The notes under the pieces are model-generated. The model saw nothing but the letters and a program-made list of their open reading frames with translations. It ran no database searches and was not told where the DNA came from. Below, one piece after another: positions 54,510 to 64,000 of a stretch of 64,000 nucleotides of DNA (positions are counted from its first letter, which is position 1; every line of letters begins with the position of its first letter). This DNA is from Incurvaria masculella (taxonomy: Eukaryota > Arthropoda > Insecta > Lepidoptera > Incurvariidae). A program made the translations under genes and the position numbers. The DNA lies in assembly GCA_946894095.1 (NCBI GenBank), contig OX335647.2, forward strand, positions 15,394,001-15,458,000, given 5' to 3'.

Positions 54510-56950
54510 GATAGTGATAGTGAAGTGATGATGTTTTAAAATCAGTTTTCTGATGGGGATCGTAAAACATCTTCTCGCAGTTTTTTCCAAAGGTCCACTA
54601 TTACATATGTTTAAAAGAAACAGCTTCCTGGAGTTTGTAGTTGGTTGAGTTTTGTCCTCGCTGAATGTTGCTATTTCTTGTGAATTAACTGACCGATTAA
54701 GAGCTGTCATAGCATCCGGTTATGTCAAATAAATTGGAACAGTGGTTTTTAAATATTTAGTTAACTTACGGGCTTACCTTAACGTCTGAAATAAGAGTTG
54801 TTGGATAAAAGGGTCAAATATTATCAACACCTTCACACACAATACAGGTGGTGATTTTTTTTCTAAGTCCATTCGATTATAACAAATGAATTTCTGTTAC
54901 TGTTTTATTCCTTGACTCCTTTGATCCACTCCCTCAAAAGTCTACTCCAATGGGATATGTATACATATAATTGTATATTATATTGTTCAATTTAATATTC
55001 AAATACGTAGATATGCAAATCGTTGTAATGAACCGAGGCATGTGTACATAACACATTCAATGAATGAAATTCCAATCAAGGATGACTTGCGATGGCTCTG
55101 TTGCTGATTGACTTAGATAGCAAACAAGAGCAGTCAACGAATATACATATTATAACGATGGAATCAAGCCAATGCATTGCTGTCATCCAAATCAAATAAT
55201 TGTTAAGAAGAAATCAATGTCTGCTTAATAAGTTCTAAAATCTTAGTACTAATATGAAATGTATGCGCAAGTTGTTAATTTAAATAAATAGATATAAATA
55301 AAAACATGGTTACGAAATTGTAGGTGAACTGTCTGCGTCAAAGCACATGGAAAGCTCTCAGCGTCAGCGGCGGCCCTGTGCTCTGATTAATGGCTAAAGT
55401 ATTAAGCTATGCGTCGATCGTAATTGTATTCCTTGTGCTATGCTCATATGTGCTATTGTTCATAGTTCCCTATGAACAATACGAAAGTGACGAGTCTACG
55501 TCATTATGCTCCAACTGACTCCAGCGCTCAGCAAACAAACGATAATGGCAATCTCCGCAACATTGAGCTTGCGTTAGGGTTCATTGTTGTATGCGCCTGA
55601 AAATCGATCGCGATGAAGCGAAATTTAGGTTTTTGAGCTCTAAAGTCTACTTTGTAACGTAAATAAATATATGTTTTACGCTTATTCACTAGATAAATAT
55701 GTGTGAACATTGTCTACAATTTAAAGTTTCCAAGCGCCGGCTTGGAAACCTAGTAAAACCTAGTAAATAGTTGTTTACAAACATATTATCGATTTTTCAA
55801 CGGATGTTTATTCTTAACCGAAGCTGAGATAAAATAAAAACAAACCCAAAATATTGGAGGTTAGTGTCATATGGAGCGACAGCAGCGGTGCGGTTCTGTG
55901 AGCTGATGGATAAAGTTTTGCTGTGAAGGCAGGATGCCACGTGCCGTAACGTTATTCTTATCTGTTGTAAGTTTTATTCACATTAGGTTTATTTACGAAT
56001 CTCTTTTCTCAATCATAATTTTTCCAATTATCTTCACTATCAGTAGGGTATCGGAGATCTACGCCACGAAAGTTGGAGTAACCAGAAGTAACTGCATATG
56101 AAAGTAAATTAAAGTAAACTCAAAAGAACCCTTTCTTTTTGTGATTAAATCATTACATAAAATAGGTACTCGACTATTAAATCATCAATCCTCATCGAGT
56201 CCTTTTATTGGCCCGGTAAAGCCAATGTTAAAAAAAATCATAAAGACATCCTACAACGATTTATTGAGTGTAATAAAAAAAAAAAAATTGTGTGATTAAT
56301 TTTGTTTTAGTAGAGTGCCTTAGAATGTTCTACCAAATATCTAAGTTTGGCAGAAACATTACATTTTATAAGTACAGTGTGTTCTACCAAACATCTCAGT
56401 GAATTTTTCTTGACTAAGTAAATCGAATCCCCGTATTTTGTAACGTTTGTCGGAATAACGTCTTGGTATGGACCGACCCAAAACTATGCGGAAATCGGCG
56501 GGAGAGGAACAGCTTCGACTGGTTGCTGTAGGTACGGGCGAGGCGCGACGACAAAAAGAAAAACAAAATGGCTGCTCAGGCGAGCCTTCTTTTCCTCTCT
56601 GCATGGCTCATAAATATTTATGTCCTCAGGGACTACTTGTGGGGTGTCATCTTTTATTCAATAGCTATTTAATACATACACTAATGGATCTTTTCCCTGG
56701 CTGAAAGGATTGTTTTTCAAATCGCTGATTGACCGCCAAAGATATTTCTCAAAGGCAACGACTTGAAGCTTGTTTACCTATTAGATGTTAAAAAATATGT
56801 AGCTTGTCAGTAAACATCATTCTAAGTCTTGTGATATTGACATATCCCAAGAAGAAACTCCATATCCGATTGATCTTTAGAACTGTGTATGAATGATTTA
56901 TGAATATGAGATTTATTTCCTTGCACACATCGATAGTTCCAGGGGCTTTT
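54510..56950. other. Interval with no recognised gene
   Basis: Short frames at 54,444-54,710 and 56,359-56,704 have no known motif; an A-run lies at 56,276-56,288. A GC-richer patch (56,470-56,600) resembles neither a repeat here nor a protein I know. Confidence 0.35.
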
Positions 56951-56954
56951 TTAT

Positions 56955-57305
56955 GCAAGCTGAATTAGATGACTAATACCACACAACTACCGTTATGATA
57001 TATGCCCAATACAGCACATTCCAGAAGAAATTAGGTTTTATTCCAGGACCGGGGAGGTCGGCTACATTGAACTGGATGGAAAACACGGACATTTTTCATT
57101 GCCGCTTAGACCATCTTTTCATCCAATGCGACGTTACCAATCCGGGCGGGTCACCTAGTAGAGCCCCTTCCTCTACAGTTTGACATGGATTCCCAACCAT
57201 GGAGCACGTGACGAAATGCACTTATCCAACTCAAAAATAAAGTTGCATGCATGGGGCGAGGATTTGAACCTAGACCTCTGGTATGCTTGGCAAGTCCCCA
57301 GTGGC
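56955..57305 (-). mobile_element. SINE family S, near-full copy with tRNA-type head
   Basis: Minus-strand copy. The head at the right has a B box GGTTCAAATCC (about 57,268-57,258) and an imperfect A box (GTAGCCACTGGGG, near 57,304). The body follows to a decayed tail near 56,955. The small open frame at 56,995-57,183 lies in the body and is not a gene. Confidence 0.75.
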
Positions 57306-57309
57306 TACC

Positions 57310-58380
57310 GAGCCGCTCACTTGCTACTTTATTTATTTTAATAGCTTTGTAAGTATACTAAAGCGTGACAAAGTAATACGCAAACTTAAATCTTTCAAAC
57401 AGATTAAATATACATATATCAGGTTCCATGAAAAATATAATCTTTATTCATGTTTATACACATTAATGCATTCGATTTAATAATTTAAAAAATGATATAA
57501 ATAAATAGAATATTTATGCATGTAAAGACCTAACTAATGTTTTCTCTGAACATGTAATCATATCAAACCATATAGTATTAAAACATTGCATGTGCCACCC
57601 ATCTCTACATCAGCTGACACTCAATTGGCGTACCCATCAGTATAAAAAAGTAATGTGAACAAGCAATTTTTTTTTTTCAAATAAGTAATAGTTTCATCCA
57701 AATTATTTGTGAACACATTAATCCTACCACTTGTGGGGGATAAATAATAAAGAAATGAAATCAAATTCTGAACGCAACTAACTTCAAAAAATTTAGGAAA
57801 AAGATGGGCCCCGGAAAAGGAACCGGAAACGTTGCCAGTCACTGACTTTAGTTGGGCCGCTGGGCGTATAACGAGGGTTTTATTTGGTTGCTTCACGAAT
57901 AATAATACCATAGATAAAAAGGGAGGAGATGTGGCATCGAGCGCGCCTACTATGGGACCCGCTGTCTCAAATTTTCAAAAACTACCAATTCAAACATAGT
58001 CGCAGATATATTGGAGGGTTTGTGTGGGGGGGAACTAAGTTGACGAACGCTATTTTAGAGCAAATTCGCGCGCGGTGGCGATGTTTTAACTGTGTGGCAT
58101 ACGACGCGCCGCCGGATTCCCATACAATTATATGGTCAGTTTGACCATATAGTGGAGACGCGATTTCAACCGCATGCCAATGCTCCTTCCTTTATCTTAA
58201 GTGGATATAACCGACGCACAAGCACATTTGATAGACGTTAGGACCTTTCTTCAGTGACCTACTGGGATCTTAGCATTTTTTTTTCGATTATTCGAATTAT
58301 CATTAATTAATCTTAATTTGAGCAAACTTTCACAACCCTAGTGACATTTGTTTTCAATGTTTCCTTCTGAAAGCTACTAA
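57310..58380. other. Interval with no recognised feature
   Basis: AT-rich; short frames only. Confidence 0.35.
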
Positions 58381-58386
58381 TATATA

Positions 58387-59665
58387 GGTTGGGGAAAAAG
58401 TTTCTTCGCATTTTTTAAGAAAATTCAAAACATTTTTTAATATGGTTTATTTACATTTAACTAAAGTATGTAGGTACCATTTTGTTCGATAACTTTTTGC
58501 CATCTTGTAGGCAGGGACATGATCCCATTGCTATAGAAATATTGGGACTTCTGATCAATATACCGCGACAAGTGGTTTTGGCAGTCCTCTCGTGATGTTA
58601 ACCTGACACTTCCTAAAGAATTCTGAAGAGACCTAAACAGGTGGAAATCTGAAGGTGCAAGGTCAGGACTATACGGCGGATGCATTAACACCTCCCAGCC
58701 AAACTCTCTTAGTTTTTGCTGAGTGGCTAAAGATGTGTGAGGTCTAGCGTTATCATGATGAAAAACCACACCCCTTCTGTTGATTAATTCCGGCCGCTTT
58801 CTCTCAACTTCTTGCTTTAATCTCATCAGTTGTTCGCAGTAGAGTTCAGAATCGATGGTCCTGCCTGGTGGTAACAGCTCATAATGAATAATGCCCTTCC
58901 AATCCCACCACACACACAGCATCACCTTGTTGCGAGTTAACCCGGGTTTCGCCACAGTCTGTGAAGCTTGACCGGCCTTTGACCACGACCTTTTTCGCAC
59001 GTTCTTGTCGTACGTGATCCACTTTTCATCACCAGTTATCAGCTTCTTCAAAAATGGTTCGGTTTCATTACGTCGTAATAAAGAATCACAAATGAGTACA
59101 CGGTTCATTAGGTTTCTTTCAGTGAGCTCGTGAGGTACCCAAATATCGAGCTTTTTTGTGTACCCAGTTTTTTTCAAATGCGCCAAAACTGTTTTGTGGT
59201 CAATTCCTAGTTCTTCAGCTACGTCGTAACTACTGATATGCCGATCTTGCTCCACTTTTTCAAAAATGGCATCCATTTTATCCGTAATAGGGCGACCAGA
59301 GCGACGTGCATCTTTGACATCAAAATTTCCGGATTGAAAACGCTTAAACCAAATTTGTGCAACTCTCACAGACACTGCACTAGGTCCATAAACATCGCAA
59401 ATTTTTTTCGCGGCTTGCGTTGCATTTTTACCTTTTTTGTAGTAAAATTTTAAAATGTATCGAATTTCTTCATTAGATTCACTCATTTTGACAGTACGAA
59501 AAACAAATGAGAATCACACATTTTCCTAATTTGAATTTGGAATTATGTTCTTTAAAATTTAAACTTTCAATGATACCAAAACCAGCCAGATACAAATAGT
59601 ATAGCCAAAGAGATTTTATTACAAGTTCATACATACTATAATGCGAAAAGACTTTTTCCCCGACC
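58387..59665 (-). mobile_element. Complete mariner transposon
   Basis: 1,279 bp, the usual mariner length, flanked by TA on both sides (58,385-58,386 and 59,666-59,667). The 25-bp terminal inverted repeats (GGTTGGGGAAAAAGT and onward against GGTCGGGGAAAAAGT) differ at three positions. The single transposase frame is intact. Confidence 0.93.
58461..59486 (-). CDS. mariner transposase, intact
   Basis: 341 residues, within a few of the 345 usual for mariners. The N-terminal half holds two helix-turn-helix DNA-binding motifs (roughly residues 1-110). The linker signature W-V-P-H-E-L is at 116-121. The catalytic triad is complete: D153 in T-G-D-E-K-W, D245 in F-H-H-D-N-A-R-P-H, and D280 in Y-S-P-D-L-A-P-S-D, with exactly 34 residues between the last two (the mariner D34D spacing). 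No stop or frameshift. The enzyme would cut at the inverted repeats and insert at TA. The start is the first ATG, close behind the right inverted repeat. The cecropia-type subfamily is likely but not proven from motifs alone. Confidence 0.93.
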   Translation of the reverse strand: MSESNEEIRYILKFYYKKGKNATQAAKKICDVYGPSAVSVRVAQIWFKRFQSGNFDVKDARRSGRPITDKMDAIFEKVEQDRHISSYDVAEELGIDHKTVLAHLKKTGYTKKLDIWVPHELTERNLMNRVLICDSLLRRNETEPFLKKLITGDEKWITYDKNVRKRSWSKAGQASQTVAKPGLTRNKVMLCVWWDWKGIIHYELLPPGRTIDSELYCEQLMRLKQEVERKRPELINRRGVVFHHDNARPHTSLATQQKLREFGWEVLMHPPYSPDLAPSDFHLFRSLQNSLGSVRLTSREDCQNHLSRYIDQKSQYFYSNGIMSLPTRWQKVIEQNGTYIL

Positions 59666-59739
59666 TATTACATATATGGTATAACCTCAAAATATCGCTA
59701 ATGTGAATCCACTGAAAGCATACGAATGTGACAGTTATG

Positions 59740-59895
59740 GAAAATACCATAACTACTATCATGATATCATCCCAACACACCCCATGGGAACTAGGTTCGG
59801 ATTACAAAAATCGCTTGGTTGCCTCTAACGAGACGCACGGGGAAGGAAGGCAGTGGGACCACTTGTATTCTTTTTAAATACCGCAACGTGTGGAT
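59740..59895 (-). repeat. Short SINE-body fragment plus second repeat end
   Basis: 59,740-59,793 matches the GGCTAATATCATAACGGTAG-type part of SINE family S (minus strand). It is followed by a TTGCCTCTAACGAGACGCACG phrase related to 33,205-33,300. Confidence 0.4.
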
Positions 59896-60041
59896 TAAAA
59901 ATGTGTTTAAAAAACACTTTAGTTAGTTAGATTTAGATTACTTTTTTTTAAAAAACAAGCTTTTATTCTTTTCCAACATGCATAACACAATTTAATCGAA
60001 AACAATATTTCATTTCAAAAATTAAAATAACTATAACTAAA

Positions 60042-60313
60042 CTAAATTAAAATATTCCTCTGCAACGTCTTTTTTGAATGTTTCTAGAACACTAGCGGCG
60101 TTTCCGCGCTGAATAGCCAGACTCATTTTTTGGTAAAAGTAGGCCCCCGATTGTGGGACTTCGGTTTCCTCCCTTAATTTGACACAAAGTCTCTCCGAGA
60201 AAGCCTTTGCGTCCGCGCTCCACGTCCCGAACGTTTCTACCGCAAACGCGACAAATTTAAAGTCCTTTAAAATGTCTTTGTATTTGCCGCGCTTAAGGTT
60301 CTCCGCTCCTTAT
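60042..60313 (-). pseudogene. Retroelement C-terminal fragment (Q-R-G-N-A-A-S-V-L family)
   Basis: An uninterrupted minus-strand frame of about 89 codons without a start methionine, ending at a TAG (60,044-60,042). It reads F-V-A-F-A-V-E-T-F-G-T-W-S, then G-A-Y-F-Y-Q-K-M-S-L-A-I-Q-R-G-N-A-A-S-V-L. The pairing of a V-E-T-x-G-x-W-S block with a closing S-x-A-I-Q-R-G-N-A block is known to me from the ends of certain animal LINE polyproteins. The rest of the element is missing or unrecognisable upstream. Confidence 0.55.
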
Positions 60314-60319
60314 ATAAAT

Positions 60320-61540
60320 TTACATTAATTGAAATTTAAAATTATAGTTACAGTTAACCTTAAACTACTAAAAGAATAACTGCTGTAAGCGGAACGAGTT
60401 ATCAACTTTAAAATTAACTCAACATGTGATCAAAACATCACTTGTTGTTTAAGAGGCGGTACCCACCCCGTCCAAGTAGTGGCGCTGCAGAGGTCATGAG
60501 CCTGGAAAATGTGTCATGGGAATGTCTGCCTAGAGAGCTCACTGAATACTCGGCGTGACGCGAGCGGCGTCGCAGGTTGGTGTTGGCCGGCTGAAGAATT
60601 CAACCTCACGGCACCACATCACTCACAAAAACCCTCCACGAGCACAGTAGCGCGCACCGAAAACACTCCCTAGAAACCGCACCCGCACAAAATACACGTT
60701 GTTCTGTCTATGTGGACTGTATTTAATAGTTTTTTATTGTCGCCGCAACACACCGATCCCGAGAGCTTACCACCGTCCACGCAGCCGGCAGTGGCCACCA
60801 CAAACCCTCAGCTTTGCACACCGCCGCCGCCGCCAATCAGTACCTTCTCCACAGCCAGGCCTTCCACTCTAGTTTTTAAGATGAGTACCAAATTTGCAGG
60901 CTCACTCAACGTTTTAAATAGAAGTGAAGAGCGGGTACTCTTCAAAAGGCGAGCAGCTAGACGTACTCGCCAAGTCTTGCGGGTATGCAAACATACCAGC
61001 GCACGTACTCGCAAGGCTCGATATGCAATATGCTACGGCTGCTCAACCCGACAGTAGACCTTATGCAGCGGACGTAAGGTCCAACACTAACTAATAATCG
61101 TGATACATCCGGCGCCAGTACTGTTCTATACTTCCGACAACACAAAGTAGAACTACACAAAACACACGTGTCGTTACCCTCCCAACAAAATCTGACCTCT
61201 CTCAGCTCTTGCAAACTAAAAGTGACACCTGCATTGTCAAAGACTAAACAGTATTTTAAATTGGTGTAAACACTTGTTGTAATTAAGAACTGACGTGTAT
61301 CTGTCGCATCTGTGTTTGTTTGTGATTGCATTGTAACATGCAAAATCTTAAATGGCACGTTATTACAGATTTTGTATAACCTCCAAATACTGTACAGGAT
61401 TCGTCACTCGAACTGTTACAAACTTAACACTGCATCTATTTTATATAATATAATATAATATAATATATAAAATAATAATGACAGTGCGCCAAATATTTTT
61501 TTGCATTGGATATTAAACGTAAAAAAAAAATACTGGACAC
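60320..61540. other. Interval with a weak coding candidate
   Basis: A frame at 60,710-61,057 (115 codons, plus strand; proline-rich then arginine-rich with F-K-R-R-A-A-R-R-T-R) has no recognised domain. No other feature. Confidence 0.25.
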
Positions 61541-61554
61541 TATATAAAACAGTA

Positions 61555-62100
61555 TGTGAACAAACAAAATGATCGTGTTTGGCTGCAGGGCAAGTCCAAC
61601 GAGAATGTTGACGATAGTGTTGCCGTTCGTAAGCAAGCGCCTGCTTCAGTTATGGTCTGGGCTGCAGTGACCGCAAATGGTCGTTCTTCTTTCGTGTTTA
61701 TCGAGAAGGGCGCCAAAGTCAACCAATAAGTGTACCAGCAAAAGGTGTTAAATCCTTGCTCATACCTTGGGCACGTAAACGATTCGGTACGAACAGCTGG
61801 ACGTTCCAACAAGACTTAGCACCGTTCCACAAAGCTCGCCTGACACATTTTTTTTTACAGAACCATGTTCCTCAGTTCATTTCTTCATAACAGTGGCCTC
61901 CCTGAATCCAATAGACCTCTCGGTATGGTCCATTTTGGAGGCCGCCGTGTCAACAAAAATATATAAAAGTGTGGATACGCTTAAGGCAGCGCTCCGTTGG
62001 GAATAGAACATAATACCGCAAACCCATCTTCGTGCAGCCTGCAATGCCTGAAGACTTGGTGCCATCATCCGTGCTAAAGGAGGCTATATCGCACAATAAT
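61555..62100 (+). pseudogene. Tc1/mariner-superfamily transposase, heavily decayed
   Basis: The catalytic half of a transposase is readable only by switching frames: R-V-W-L-Q-G-K-S, A-S-V-M-V-W-A-A-V-T-A-N-G and K-G-A-K-V-N-Q (to about 61,730). Next comes W-T-F-Q-Q-D-L-A-P with the second catalytic aspartate (about 61,815), then L-N-P-I-D-L-S-V-W-S-I-L-E (about 61,910) and D-T-L-K-A-A-L-R-W-E. It contains several stops and at least two frameshifts. The motifs suggest the maT-like branch rather than the D34D mariner at 58.4 kb, so this is a separate, much older family. No terminal repeats were found. Confidence 0.7.
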
Positions 62101-62426
62101 AATGATTGTCTTAAAATGCAATGTTTTGTTTTGGCATTTTGATACAATATTTAATAAATCGTGCTTCAATTAACCAAATAACATCATTTTCAATAGGTAA
62201 TACTTCGAGTGACGGTACCTGTAATAATAAAATAAAGTAATATTTCCGATGTAACTTTTTCGTGTAGGTTTTAGAGCTATTAAATAGGCGTAGTTATTTA
62301 ATTGATGTTCTTATTTTGGTTTGGGATTGAAAACAGGAATAGACCTAGGGTTAACCTGCCTATTTTCTGTTTTCCTCCTGCAATAAAAAAGAACCACTTA
62401 ATTTCAATTGGTATCTCTTTTTGCAG

Positions 62427-62711
62427 CTAGGCCCATATACTACCAAAATCTTGTTTATGGTGACACTGTGTCGGCTACTATTTTCCACGCCAATATTTTT
62501 TCAAATAAATGTCTATCAAGTTCTTTTTAAGTTTTCGAGCGGAAGGATAGCGGTGTGCCGAGCCGTGAAAACTCCGCCGCTGCCGCCACTCCCCGCCACG
62601 CTCCCGCGGGGCGCGCCGCCCCGCTGCAACACCGTGTGCCACAACACCTGTGCTGCGACCACAATGGGAATGTTGGCATGCCCTAAATTCATCTCTACAG
62701 CCTCATACTAG
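62427..62711 (+). other. Weak candidate exon
   Basis: TCTCTTTTTGCAG precedes 62,427 and TACTAG|GTAAATAAG follows 62,711, an acceptor and donor of reasonable quality framing 285 bp with a GC-rich second half. One frame runs the whole length but closes with TAG exactly at the donor; another is open only near the end. No known domain. It may be chance. Confidence 0.2.
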
Positions 62712-62829
62712 GTAAATAAGTCTACGTCGGTATATTTTTCATTTTGCTATGATTATTTAAATTTTGAGGCTGTCCCGACGTACTAAGGTTTTTGAAAGAA
62801 ACTGATATACTGAAAACAACATACTGGTC

Positions 62830-62945
62830 CTTACGAAGGTCCTGGCATGGCACCTTATTCTTTCGGGAATGTAGTGTATTGGGCTAACAGCATAAGGGTA
62901 GTTGTGTACTAGCCATCCATGTTAGATTGCATAAAAAAGGCATAG
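62830..62945 (+). mobile_element. SINE family S, 3' fragment
   Basis: AGGTCCTGGCATGGCACC through TAGCCATCCATGTTAG and an A-rich tail: the last 110 bp of the body. Confidence 0.65.
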
Positions 62946-62949
62946 TAGT

Positions 62950-64000
62950 TGCGACAAAAACACTTTCACGATCCAGATTTATTGGTTTTGAAGTAATTAG
63001 CGACTGGAAGTTTAAACCGTTAGATGCCTCTGTTATATTTTTTATTGTAAAAAAACCAATAAACCCTTTAATTCTGGAAATAATTTCTCCGCTACTACTC
63101 CGTCTAAATTGTACATTTATAATTAATTCGTGTCTTTTCCCGTTCTGTGTACAAAAAACTACACTGAACGGGACTTTGTATGAGTCGGAACTCCGTTAAT
63201 ATCCGCCATTGATTTATCCGCTAATCGAGAAGTCTAGATAAAATATAATAATTTTTTTAAAATAGCACGTCAAACGTGCCTCAGATTCGGTAGCTAACGC
63301 CTTAATCGACTAAAATCGCCCTAAAACATTTCACTGCTGAACGACATTGCACGTGTAAAATCCAATTGATCAAAAATGTATTTGTGCAGAATCTACGCAA
63401 GCCAAAAATCGTGTCAAAAGATTTTTTTTAATGCTAGCTCTAGCAGCTGTGCCTATATCCACCAACCCCCCCCGAGAGCCAAACCCAACTCATATATCTA
63501 GACCACACAGGGACCTACCAGCAGATTTGCGGAATATTGCCCATCTGGTAGTATTTCGACGTTGAAATACCCGCGGAAACTAGATAACAAAAAAAAATAA
63601 GACAAATTTTAATCGGAAAAAAATATTTTCATAAAAAGTAAATAAACAAGGGGAAAATTGGCCGGGCCGACTTTTTCTGCATATAGGTTCTGTTAATAAA
63701 ACAAAAAATGGATTTGCAAACTATTTCAAATCTGTCGGAAAAAAATATTATAAAATAAATCCATGCCAAAAAAAAGGGTTAATTTGATAGTTAATTTACC
63801 TATGTTGAGTATAATTGCATTTTTTAGATACATACGTGTAGAAAAATATTCACTGGTAAAAAGTGACGACGAGCAGACGAGCCTACGAACGGCAGAGTGG
63901 AAAGACATTTCTAGCCTATTATAATTTATGTGGGATTTATTTCCACACAAACTATACTAACATTAACTGGTGTATAGGGGAGGTAAAAGTAGCATCATAC
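62950..64000. other. Interval with no recognised feature
   Basis: AT-rich with short frames lacking motifs. Confidence 0.35.

Noticed and set aside
56359..56704. Opposed frames of 81 and 78 residues in a GC-richer patch
   Set aside because: No domain or repeat relationship could be seen.

Overview
This window is almost certainly nuclear DNA from a moth or butterfly (Lepidoptera). The evidence is the AT-rich background, a (TTAGG)n insect telomere-type tract at about 31,422, at least eight copies of the interspersed repeat that opens with CCGGCCAAGTGCGAGTCGG (a repeat I know from lepidopteran genomes), Helitron ends closing on a hairpin plus CTAG, and a typical insect set of elements: BEL/Pao, mariner, Transib and Jockey/CR1-like LINEs. 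I found no host protein-coding gene, rRNA gene or intact tRNA gene that I can support. The window reads as an intergenic or intronic graveyard of nested transposons.

Layout, left to right. 0-8.9 kb: a LINE reverse-transcriptase tail, one copy of the CCGGCC repeat, several small foldback elements, and a Helitron split by a TTAA-flanked MITE. 10-13 kb: a GC-rich patch, then a CCGGCC repeat split by a Jockey-like LINE. 14.3-21.3 kb: a complete 6,350-bp BEL/Pao retrotransposon with identical 214-bp LTRs, a GTATG target duplication and one uninterrupted 1,806-residue Gag-Pol frame. It sits inside an older minus-strand LINE whose reading frame lines up again across the insertion. 21.5-25 kb: a CCGGCC repeat, a tRNA-headed SINE, a LINE tail and Helitron ends.

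25.3-28.6 kb: a decayed Transib element (the RAG1 superfamily) with a CTACG target duplication, CACGGTG ends resembling the V(D)J heptamer, roughly 500-bp inverted repeats and a frameshifted RAG1-like transposase. 29.7-34.2 kb: large palindromes, one with (TTAGG)6 at its centre. 36-40.5 kb: a CCGGCC repeat with a triplicated head, a G-tract, unclassified sequence and tandem repeats. 45-50 kb: two TTAA MITEs facing each other, a repeat with an expanded tetranucleotide, LINE tails, a Helitron and a SINE with a 5S-rRNA-like head. 53.7-54.5 kb: a second copy of the 7.6-kb Helitron, which supplies the empty site proving the TTAA insertion. 58.4-59.7 kb: an intact mariner (1,279 bp, 341-residue transposase, D-D34-D). 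60-62 kb: a LINE tail and a dead Tc1/mariner-superfamily transposase.

The elements do not form a pathway. They record a sequence of insertions: SINE and MITE insertions into older Helitron and Transib copies, LINEs into CCGGCC repeats, and BEL into a LINE. The best candidates for active elements are the BEL/Pao copy and the mariner. The most unusual observations are a 14-unit, 8-residue repeat between the RNase H and integrase domains of the BEL polyprotein, one SINE body carried by two different Pol III heads (tRNA and 5S), and a Transib element whose inverted repeats have swallowed part of a SINE.
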